Source: Cherax quadricarinatus (taxonomy: Eukaryota; Arthropoda; Malacostraca; Decapoda; Parastacidae). From it: a DNA stretch of 64,000 nucleotides. Numbering within the stretch: position 1 is the first letter of the stretch; each line of letters begins with the position of its first letter. A program made the translations under genes and the position numbers. Below the pieces are notes generated by a model. It saw only the letters and a program-made list of their open reading frames with translations, searched no databases and was not told the origin of the DNA. The DNA is taken from positions 27,118,043-27,182,042 of the forward strand of contig NC_091307.1 of the NCBI RefSeq assembly GCF_038502225.1, given 5' to 3'. Of this stretch, positions 35,400-44,755 are shown piece after piece.

Positions 35400-35667
35400 T
35401 TATTTTCCAGAAAAAAATCACCAAAAACACTGTAATAATACGAAATGTTCCGATTGTATGCTTGGATGTTACCACGGAGGCTGGCTGGTAAACAATGCCA
35501 CCGGCGGAACATGTGAGCGTGGCTCAGGCCGCACATTGGACGCGTCTCGGACGAAGGGCGCTGAGCGGGTTTTTGGGCGGTATGCGAGGCAAAATTTTAG
35601 CGATCAAAGCGTCCGGTATGAGGATTGTCCGTTATGCAAGGCGTCCGGTATGCGGGGGTCCACTGTA

Positions 35668-36740
35668 TTAAAAACCATTTGTCTCCATTCACTCCTATCA
35701 AACACGCTCACGCATGCCTGCTGGAAGTCCAAGCCCCTCGCACACAAAACCTCCTTTACCCCCTCCCTCCAACCTTTCCTAGGCCGACCCCTACCCCGCC
35801 TTCCTTCCACTACAGACTGATACACTCGTGAAGTCACTCTGTTTCGCTCCATTCTCTCTACATGTCCGAACCACCTCAACAACCCTTCCTCAGCCCTCTG
35901 GACAACAGTTTTGGTAATCCCGCACCTCCTCCTAACTTCCAAACTACGAATTCTCTGCATTATATTCACACCACACATTGCCCTCAGACATGACATCTCC
36001 ACTGCCTCCAGCCTTCTCCTCGCTGCAACATTCATCACCCATGCTTCACACCCATATAAGAGCGTTAGTAAAACTATACTCTCATACATTCCCCTCTTTG
36101 CCTCCAAGGACAAAGTTCTTTGTCTCCACAGACTCCTAAGTGCACCACTCACCCTTTTCCCCTCATCAATTCTATGATTCACCTCATCTTTCATAGACCC
36201 ATCTGCTGACACGTCCACTCCCAAATATCTGAATACTTTCACCTCCTCCATACTCTCTCCCTCCAATCTGATATCCAATCTTTCATCACCTAATCTTTTT
36301 GTTATCCTCATAACCTTACTCTTTCCTGTATTCACTTTTAATTTTCTTCTTTTGCACACCCTACTAAATTCATCCACCAATCTCTGCAACTTCTCTTCAG
36401 AATCTCCCAAGAGCACAATGTCATCAGCAAAAAGCAACTGTGACAACTCCCACTTTATGTTTGATTCTTTATCTTTTAACTCCACGCCTCTTGCCAAGAC
36501 CCTCGCATTTACTTCTCTTACAACCCCATCTATAAATATAATAAACAACCACGGTGACATCACACATCCTTGTCTAAGGCCTACTTTTACTGGGAAATAA
36601 TTTCCCTCTTTCCTACATACTCTAACTTGAGCCTCACTATCCTCGTAAAAACTCTTCACTGCTTTCAGTAACCTACCTCCTACACCATACACCTGCAACA
36701 TCTGCCACATTGCCCCCCTATCCACCCTGTCATACGTCAT
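35668..36740 (-). pseudogene. LINE RT C-terminal half, subfamily 2, intact frame
   Basis: The minus-strand frame begins at TYDRVDRGAMWQMLQVYGVG. It carries GLRQGCVMSPWLF and LLFADDIVLLGDS (catalytic DD present), then the C-terminal domain RWFGHVERMERNRVTSRVYQ and RRGRGRPRKGW. It lacks the endonuclease and the first RT motifs. The frame stays open until it runs into the Tigger end. The diagnostic motif GESMEEVKVFRYLGVDVSAD separates it from subfamily 1 (RRSMEEVNVF). Confidence 0.92.
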
Positions 36741-37148
36741 ACACTCCCATTCTCATGCAACACCATTTTTAGAAGAAATGACGCTCTGAGTGAAGGCAAT
36801 GGAAATAAGTCACTCTGTCTGACTTTTTTGGGTTATCCCAGGTTCTCTACACATATGCTGTTATGTATGATAATCTATGAAACTGTATTTGTGTATACCT
36901 GAATAAACTTACTTACATACAAACGAAAGGAATAATTTTCTAGTTACCCACAGTAACACATTTTCTCTGATGTTGGACTAGAGAAAATGTTATTTTTGCC
37001 GTCACTCATAAAAGTCTGGCTCCCACATCTCACATTAACGCTTATTTATTCTACTGTAGGGTGTATTTATCATCATTATATGTTATGCATTGTGTTTATT
37101 ATATAATTTTGAAAAAATATCATAGATGGATTAATGAAAATATGTATA
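36741..37148. other. Short tract with a minus-strand SINE-like fragment
   Basis: About 36780-36840 resembles a SINE 3' end (gacttttttgggttatccca). 36815-36910 is the inverse of the repeat at 5793-5885 (gtgtatacctgaataaactt). The remaining sequence is AT-rich. Confidence 0.6.
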
Positions 37149-37456
37149 TTAGTCAACTAAAATGCTGGGAACAATGGGCTAGTAACCCCTTTTCCTGTAA
37201 TGATTGCTAAAAAGAATAAGAAGAAAATTGTCAAAGTGGGAAGTCTGAAAGTGCATGGATGTTGTGCAAATGATAAGAAAGAGATGATTGTGGATGTTAT
37301 GAATGAGAAGAAGCTGGATGTCCTGGCTTTAAGTGAAACAAAGCTGAAGGGGGTGGGAGAGTTTCAGTGGAGAGGAATAAATGGGATTAGGTCAGGGGTT
37401 TCAAATAGTGTTAGAGCTAAAGAAGGAATAGCAATAATGTTGAAGGATAAGATATG
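37149..37456 (+). mobile_element. Internal LINE fragment: end of 5' UTR and start of endonuclease
   Basis: Starts at agtcaactaaaatgctggga and reads through SLKVHGCCANDKKEMIVDV, ALSETKLKGVGEF and NSVRAKEGIAIMLKDK, then stops abruptly at 37456 where Ty3-type sequence begins. A 5' LINE piece without a 3' end is not produced by ordinary 5' truncation, so a later break or recombination is likely. Confidence 0.85.
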
Positions 37457-40400
37457 AATATCTCAACAATTGATTGGAGAAAGAAAAAGTAAGGAAACAG
37501 TGACTAAATATGCCCCTAAGAAAGGACGATCTAATCTTACAGAGATACGTCGCATACAGAATCCTTGCCCGACCTCCTATTTTGCCTCCACACCCATTAA
37601 TGATAAAGTTAGATCTAACTCTAGGAAAAATTCAAAACCACTAAGGCATAACAGCAAATTGAACTGCACTTTTTGTAATAAAAAGGGGCATTTAAGGAAA
37701 CACTGTTATTGGCTAGAGGAGGATACCAGGAATGAGTGACTTCGTTTCCCAACTCAGGTAATATCTTCATCGACAACTCAAAAGAAACTGAACCCTAGTA
37801 ACGAAGAAGGTTCGCAAGAGCGAATCAGTAGTCATTCTAGATGACTCAATACTAGAGCTATTTCAGAACAAGATATTCGCTCGGCTATGAGTCCCTACTT
37901 TGCTAAAGTGAAAGTTGGGATAGACGAGGCTCAATTAGTGGAAGTTAATTCCTTCCGTGATACTGGAAGTTATTTAACCTTATTGAAGCAGGGTGTACTT
38001 CCCGTAAGTGATATGACTCGCACCAAGCTAGACGGGTTATTAGAAGCCTATGGAGGCACCATTATAAGAGTGCCTCTTCACAGGATATACCAACCTACAA
38101 TGGCTTTGTGTCGGTAGGTATATCCAGTGAAACTTTTCCTATTCAGGGCGTTGACTTACTCATAGGCAATGATCTAGACTATCCGGGTATAAGCCGAGAG
38201 CCTCTAGTTATGGATAATTCTACTGACATTAACTATGACATAGAAGCTCGAAAAGAGGCTCCTACCTTATTTCCTCTCAATGTTATAACTAGAGCAATGT
38301 CTAGAGCACCTCAAAATCCTTTGTCAACTGAAGCCCTAAGTGAAGGCGAGGATTTAGGTCTCGGTTTATTGTTCAGCCGACCCTTACAACCCGGATCTTC
38401 AAATCTGAAATATTCTATGATCGGCCCTTTTCAAGATTCTGATATTAAAATGCTATCGAAAGAAGCTTTAATAAGGGATCAGTTTCTTGATCCATCTCTA
38501 GAGAAATTACGAGAGATAGCTATTACAGAAGACGACGCCCAAGACCTGGACAACTGTTACTATCTTGCTAATGGTATATTAATGAGAAGGAAAAGTCTCT
38601 TTTGTCTTCCGACGATCATCTGTCTACCAGTAAACATCTAGTTGTGCTACCTAACACCTTTAGAGAATTAGCTATTAGTTTCGCCCACCATAGTCCCATG
38701 GGAGGACATTTGGGAGTAAAGAAAACGCTGGGCAAAATAGCCAAGCATTTTCATTGGCCCAGAATGAAGGAGACTGTGGAAAGCTATCTAAAAAGTTGTC
38801 AAGTCTGCCAAGTGACCAGCAAACCTTCGCACACACCTCTACCAGTTCCCCTCATTCCGATTCCCGTAAGTGGTGAGCCCTTCTCACGCCTGATAATAGA
38901 TTGTGTTGGTCCGTTACCCAGGACTAAACAAGGGAATCAATATCTGTTTACAATTATGGATGTCGTTACTCGATATCCGGAAGCTATCCCTTTGAGAAAA
39001 ATTAATTCTCACATCATTTTTCGAGCTTTGCAAAAATTTTTCTCTCAGGTGGGGATTCCCTGAATAATTCAATCCAATCAAGGTTCAAATTTTACCTCTA
39101 AGATGTTTCGCGATGCCTTATCTCGCCTCGGAATTAAGTCCGTATTTTCTGTTGCATACCACCCTTAGTCACAAGGAGCCCTTGAACGATTTCATTAAAC
39201 ATTAAAATCAATGTTGAGAGCGTATTGCGAGCAGTTTTCCCGAGACTGGGACGAAGGAATACCATTTCTCTTGTTCGCCTTAAGGGAAAGCGAACAAGAA
39301 AGCACTGGGTTTAGTCGATTTGAATTAATTTACGGACACCAAGTATGCGGCCCCCTCACCGTACTAAAAGATTCATGGACGGGAAAATCGGAACCCTCGT
39401 TTAAAACAACTCCAACTCTAATGCAAAAGCGTTTGTCACAACTGAGGGAATTAGCCTCAAAAAACTTAGCTAAGGCCCAATCCAAGATGAAGCATTGTTA
39501 TGACAAACACACACGCTCTCGCTTCTTTAAACCAGGTGACAGGGTGATGGCACAGAAATTTTTACCTGGACACGCTCTGCAACCTAGATATGAAGGTCCT
39601 TTGCAAGTGATTGAGCAGCTCAATGAGGTAAATTATGTACTACGAACTCCAGGAAAGAGAAAAGCAAAACGTACTTATCACATAAACCAACTTAAGGCTT
39701 ACCACCCTAGTCTCGTACCAATTACGACAGTTCTTCCTTTAGCTGAAACTGAAAATGTACGTCTGCCCAGCATCTCTAAAGTGATAGAAGTATGTTTAAA
39801 AAATTCAAGACACATTGCAATCTCTTGATACCTTTCTTATGGACCTTGATTTGGAAAAAGCAAAAGATATCAAAGACTTGATATTACGTTATGAGGTTTT
39901 ATTTGACGACGTCCCTACGTGTTGCACATTGGGAATTCACGATATAGATGTACAAGGAGGTAAGCCTTGCAAACAGTCACCTTATAGGGCAAGTCCACTC
40001 AAACAAGAAGCATTAAACAAAGAAGTAGAATTTTTGTTGTCCCATGGACTCATAGAATGGAGTAAAAGTCCGTGGACCTCACCCTGTATATTAGTTCCCA
40101 AGCCTGATGGAACTTCTAGAATGTGCACTGATTATCATAAGGTTAATGCTCTCACAGTACCGGATGGTTTCCCACTGCCCCGTATTGATGATCTAATACA
40201 CAGAGTATGAGGAGCCGCCTATGTTACCCGCCTGGATTTATTAAGGGGCTATTACCAAGTGCCGCTTACCCAGCAAGCCCAAGAAATATCCACATTTACT
40301 ATACAAGGCGGATTATTCAATTATCGCGTTATGCCCTTCGGGTTGTGTAACGCGGCCTCTACCTTTCAGCGCCTGATGAACCTGCTGACCAATGATTTAG

Positions 40401-41284
40401 AAGGAGTGGATGCATATCTAGATGATCTTGTTATATATAGCAATGAGTGGGAGCAACATTTAATTCACCTGGAAACCTTATTTAAGAAGTTAGAAAAGTA
40501 CAACTTCACCATAAATTTAGCCAAGTGTCAGTTTGGACAAGCCAAGATTAAATACCTCGGTTTTTGTATAGGCCAGGGCGAGGTATGTCCTGTTGATGTA
40601 AAAGTTAGGGCCATTGCCGAGTTTCCTATCCCTCAAGATATAAAGTCTGTACAGAGGTTCCTTGGAATGACTGGTTATTATCGACGTTTCTGTCGTAATT
40701 TTTCTCAGGTTGTGTCTCCTCTTACTGAGTTGACCAGTAGTAAGATGAAGTTTCGCTGGTCGAAAGTTTGTGAGATAGCTATTAATCGGTTGAAGCGGTT
40801 GCTTTCTTCATCACAAGTACTGGAAAGTCCTGACTTTAATCAACTCTTCTATTTACACACTGATGCCAGCGGCTATGCTGTGGGGGTGGTGTTACTTCAG
40901 AAATCCCCCTCTACTGATATTTTGCATCCTATATCTTATTTTTTTTCAAAGTTGAAAGGTCACCAAAAGAATTACGCCACTGTAGAGAAAGAAGCTCTTG
41001 CCCTAGTAATATCTTTGGAACATTTTGACGTTTATCTGGGAACCTCCCCCCATAAAATTATGGTATTTTCCTATCACAACCCTTTAATTTATATTAATTC
41101 TATGAAATCAAAGAACACCCAGATCCTCAGGTGGGCTCTGAGGATCCAACCTTATTTGATTAGAATTCAACACTTAAGTGGAACTCTTAACATAATTGCT
41201 GATGCCCTTTCTCACCGCTGAAAAAAAAAAATACTTTAAAATGTAAAGTTAAGAGATGAGTACTCTTAGAGCCTTTATATATAT
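37457..41284 (+). mobile_element. Decayed Ty3/gypsy-type retrotransposon with INT before RT, LTRs not seen
   Basis: Contains in order a gag zinc knuckle, protease, integrase, RT and RNase H (see next entry). I see no LTR pair. The left side abuts a LINE fragment. On the right, the RNase H stop is followed by an A-run (ctgaaaaaaaaaaatac) and then by the 5' end of the next LINE at 41285. Confidence 0.88.
37470..41221 (+). pseudogene. gag(CCHC)-PR-INT-RT-RH polyprotein, multiply broken
   Basis: The CCHC knuckle CTFCNKKGHLRKHC is at about 37664. Protease FRDTGSYLTLLKQGVLPVSD is at about 37951. The integrase HHCC zinc region (HHSPMGGHLGVKKTL, CQVCQ) is at 38.68-38.81 kb. The DDE core runs from LIIDCVGPLPRTKQGNQYLF to GALERFH near 39180, and the GP(Y/F)-like module YEGPLQVIEQLNEVNYVL is near 39590. 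RT follows: SRMCTDYHKVNALT, VMPFGLCNAASTFQRLM and YLDDLVIYS near 40417. RNase H (LHTDASGYAVGVVLLQ, TVEKEALALV) ends with tga at 41219-41221. Lesions include tga at 37737 and 39061, in-frame stops at about 39166, 39196 and 40208, and frame changes near 38110, 38600 and 39820. The second catalytic Asp of INT reads QSNQG (Asn). Confidence 0.9.
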
Positions 41285-41659
41285 AGTAGTAGGTTGGTAG
41301 ACAGCAACCACCCAGGGAAGTACTACCGTCCTGCCAAGTGAGTGTAAAACGAAAGCCTGTAATTGTTTTACATAATGGTAGGATTGCTGGTGTCTTTTGT
41401 CTGTCTCATAAATATGCAAGATTACAGGTATGTCTTGCTACTTCTACTTACACTTAGGTCACACTACACATACATGTACATGTTTACTTACACACAATCA
41501 TCTGAGTTTTCTTTGATTTTATCTTAATAGTTCTTGGTCTTATTACTTTTCCTTTAATATCCATGGGGAAGTGGAATAAGAATCTTTCCTCCGTAAGCCA
41601 TGCGTGTTGTAAAAGTCAACTAAAATGCCGGGAACAATGGGCTAGTAACCCCTTTTCCT

Positions 41660-42212
41660 GTGAAGGTTACTAAAAAGAATAATAAGAAGAAAATTGTCAA
41701 ATTGGGAAGTCTGAATGTGCGTGGATGTTGTGCAAATGATAAGAAAGAGATGATTGTGGATGTTATGAATGAAAAGAAGCTGCATGTCCTGGCTTTAAGT
41801 GAAACAAAGCTGAAGGGGGTGAGAGAGTTTCAATGGAGAGGAATAAATGGGATTAGGTCAGGGGTTTCAAACAGAGTTAGAACTAAAGAAGGAGTAGCAA
41901 TAATGTTGCAGGATAAGCTATGGCAGGAAAAGAGGGACTATAAATGTATAAATTCAAGGATTATGTGGAGTAAAATAAAGATTGGATGTGAAAAGTGGGT
42001 TATAGTAAGCGTGTATGCACCTGGAGAAGAGAGAAGCGTAGAGAAGAGAGAGAGATTTTGGGAAATGTTGAGTGAATGCGTGGGGAGTTTTGAATCAAGT
42101 GTGAGAGTAATGGTGGTTGGGGATTTCAATGCTAAAGTGGGTAAAAATGTTATGGAGGGAGTAGTAGGTAAATTTGGTGTGCCAGGGGTAAATGTAAATG
42201 GGGAGCCTTTAA
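41660..42212 (+). pseudogene. LINE endonuclease, first part
   Basis: Encodes KKKIVKLGSLNVRGCCANDK, ALSETKLKGVREF, IMLQDKLWQEKRDY (the segment deleted in the 23318 copy), VSVYAPGEE and MVVGDFNAKVGKNV. The frame ends within the inserted MITE. It is the only copy here with the N-terminal endonuclease motifs in one frame. Confidence 0.9.
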
Positions 42213-43283
42213 CCCCTTCAGGGTCCAAGGCCAAAATCTGAAGTGGTGCCCCAGTGTCCAAGAATTTTCAAAAAAATTTGTTATTTTTTCTTATGAAATG
42301 GTAGAGAATCTTTTTGTGAAGGTAATAAAACAAAAAGTACGAAATTTGATGGAAAATTGACGAAATTATGCTCTCGCAAATTTTGATGTGTCAGCGATAT
42401 TTACGAATCAGCGATTTTGCCGACTTTGACTCCCATTTTAGGCCAATTACATCATTCCAGTTGACCAAATTCTTATCTATTTCACTAGTATTACTTCAAT
42501 TCTATCGATTGAGCACAAGAAATCGCCAAGTCAACTGTTTCAACTACAAAATAAAGTGATCAGAAGTTGGTAATTTGGCCAATTTAACACAAAGTTCAAA
42601 ATATTCCAATTTCAAAATAAGGTCCAGAATAAACAATGTAGGTATTCCTGGCACTAAACTAACATTTCCTCTGTTCATTAGTTACGTTTTGAGGCTTTAC
42701 AAATAAATTCCATTTTGATTTTTTATTCACATAATGAATGTTTATTCACACCAAAAAATAGAAGATTTACTGGTATGCAATATTGTAATAATTGTATAAA
42801 TATCATCACCACATTTGTGAATGTATATTAGACCCACCAGCTGGCGTGTATTAGACGTGTGAGGTCATTTGTTTACTCCTGAACATTGGCAAAAGTTTAA
42901 CATTTCCGCTACTTTGAGCTCGGTTTCAAGCCATTTCCATTGCTAAAACCAATCAAAATCATCTCTATTTCAGTAATATGTCTTCCATTCTATCAAATGA
43001 GACCAAGAAATCCCAAATACAACTACAAAAAACATACGAAAAAACACTGCAAAGTCGCTGTTTTAATCGAAAATCATGGTCTCAGTTTTTTTCTCTCATT
43101 ATACACAGAGTGCTGCAGGATTTGTTTCATGTGGTGCACACATACCACATACATGTATTCTCTCATATCTACCCCCAAATGTGCCACTCACAGTTTATCA
43201 AAGTGAGCTGAGCTCGTGACGTAGATCTATGGTTTGGACCCTGAACGTAAAGCCATAGATCTACGGGACGGACCCTGAAAGGG
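42213..43283 (+). mobile_element. TTAA-type (piggyBac-like) MITE, 1071 bp, complete
   Basis: Terminal inverted repeats ccccttcagggtccaaggcc and, in reverse, ccctttcagggtccgtcccg; TTAA at 42209-42212 and 43284-43287. The uninterrupted LINE at 24210-24220 has a single TTAA (cctttaattgagc), which proves the insertion and its duplication. No transposase is encoded. The piggyBac superfamily is inferred from TTAA plus a CCC-start terminus. Confidence 0.95.
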
Positions 43284-43621
43284 TTAATTGAGCTATGTGT
43301 AGAAAGAGATTTGGTAATAAGTAATACATATTTTATGAAAAAGAGGATAAATAAATATACAAGGTATGATGTAGCACGTAATGAAAGTAGTTTGTTAGAT
43401 TATGTATTGGTGGATAAAAGGTTGATGGGTAGGCTCCAGGATGTACATGTTTATAGAGGGGCAACTGATATATCGGATCATTATTTAGTTGTAGCTACAG
43501 TTAGAGTAAGAGGTAGATGGGAAAAGAGGAAGGTGGCAACAACAAGTAAGAGGGAGGTGAAAGTGTATAAACTAAAGGAGGAGGAAGTTTGGGCGAGATA
43601 TAAGCGACTATTGGCAGAAAG
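43284..43621 (+). pseudogene. LINE endonuclease, second part
   Basis: Continues the LINE frame after the MITE: SLLDYVLVDKRLMGRLQDVH, ATDISDHYLVVATVRVRGRW, KRLLAERW. It is cut at 43626 by the LTR element. Confidence 0.9.
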
Positions 43622-43626
43622 GTGGG

Positions 43627-44052
43627 TGTGGCATGCAAAGAGTACGTAACCTTTATTCGGCGCATGTACACACCCTCATTTACAGGCTATCTCCCCCAAC
43701 CAGCGAACCAGGTTGCTAAGAGTTGATGATGGGGCCCCGTCGTTCAACTAGTGACCAGGTTCTAGCCAATAAGAAGATGGTTTTGGCAATCGCAGAGGTT
43801 ATGTGGGTACCACTCTCCTGTCTGCCCTTGTCATTCCCATTCTAGAGCTGGTTGAAGCACGGTCTGCTATCTTGTGGCTTCTATTTCTGCCTTGCTTACC
43901 GTGGAGTGCACTATACTTATCACTGTACATAGTGTACATATTGCTGTTCTAAATTGATGAAGGATAATGTAAGTCTAAACTTTTTCTGCTGTGTTTATTT
44001 TGCTCCCATTACACCCGAGATAACAGGCCATTTGGAATCCTGGGTTGTAATA
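43627..44052 (+). repeat. 5' LTR, 426 bp
   Basis: Starts tgtggcatgcaaagag and ends ggttgtaata. It has the same length as the 3' LTR with about 11 mismatches counted by eye (roughly 2.6 %), mostly transitions. The internal region starts tgggtagcctgtccgagagc, where a primer-binding site would be expected (TGG start), but I could not name the tRNA. Confidence 0.97.
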
Positions 44053-44482
44053 TGGGTAGCCTGTCCGAGAGCTGGAGCTGGACTTAGAGAAACGGTTGAG
44101 CTTAGGGTGAAGCTCGTAGCGGGAACATTGTGCAGCTTGCTGTCTGGCATTGCATTAGCTTTGCCTACGCTTTACAAATTTTGCGTGTCAGTTACTGTTA
44201 TGGTCAGGCTTGCTATTGTGTGATCGTTCAACAGCTCACTACTAGCTTGTTCGGTGTGCTCGCTTCGCTATGGTCAATCTTCTAGAACAGTGTAGCTGTC
44301 TGGCATTGCTTTACAAATTTTGCGTGTCAGTTGTTACTAGCCTGTTTGGTGTGGAGAATTTTGCAGTCAGCTTTGCGTGTATGCATATTCTGCAATCGTA
44401 CTGTGCATAGCTAAGCGTGTCCTGCAAATTAACGTGTTACGTTGGGGTATTCTGCAATCGTACTGTGTATAGTGAATAACTT

Positions 44483-44755
44483 ATGCCACCTAGACGAGTC
44501 AGACGTCTGGTGTCGGCATATACTTTGCATAACCTACCTAAATTGTCCCTACAGCGTTGTTGGCAAATTGATCATTCCATTGGCATTAAATACAAACGCA
44601 CTCTCACAGCTGCGCAACTGCGTTCACTGATTGCTGACAAACTTATAGAAGAAGAGATGGCACATCAGACTCCTCCCTCTACAGGAGCTAGGGCAAAAAC
44701 TACTATGTTCTCGCAGGAGGAAGATGATACACCTATGGAGCAAAATGGTCAGTAA
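44483..44755 (+). CDS. Probable gag N-terminus
   Basis: The first AUG frame after the 5' LTR (90 codons): MPPRRVRRLVSAYTLHNLPK, then LTAAQLRSLIADKLIEEEMA, a short SAP-like helical motif. It ends at tga/taa just as the main gag frame becomes open in the next (+1) frame, overlapping it. A one-base indel or recoding could link them. It is not a separate protein family that I recognise. Confidence 0.6.
   Translation: MPPRRVRRLVSAYTLHNLPKLSLQRCWQIDHSIGIKYKRTLTAAQLRSLIADKLIEEEMAHQTPPSTGARAKTTMFSQEEDDTPMEQNGQ

Larger units (their letters stand above)
34122..35665 (-). mobile_element. Tigger (pogo-type) DNA transposon, internally rearranged
   Basis: Ends cagtggacccccgcatagcg and, in reverse, cagtggacccccgcataccg, with TA duplicated at 34120-34121 and 35666-35667. 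On the minus strand it carries transposase pieces, a SINE fragment at 34600-34757, and a GCA-rich minisatellite that replaces part of the reading frame. The DDE catalytic domain is missing, so it is non-autonomous. Confidence 0.93.
33857..36740 (-). mobile_element. 5'-truncated LINE, subfamily 2, split by a Tigger element
   Basis: The 3' tail at 33857-34119 reads tattatcacactggccgatt with cccaccaaggcaggg, as in the copy at 17349-18450. The coding part resumes at 35668-36740. The insertion point of the Tigger element is exact: removing it restores tcaagtattaaaaac, the sequence seen (reverse strand) at the same place in the 17349-18450 copy. Confidence 0.93.

Noticed and set aside
34759..35820. 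Plus-strand frame of 353 codons (Ala/Asp/Thr-rich)
   Set aside because: Reverse-strand shadow of the GCA minisatellite within the Tigger element, continuing into the transposon end.
38108..38641. A separate host gene
   Set aside because: It aligns in position and content with the linker between protease and integrase of the Ty3-type element and is in a shifted frame of the same decayed polyprotein.
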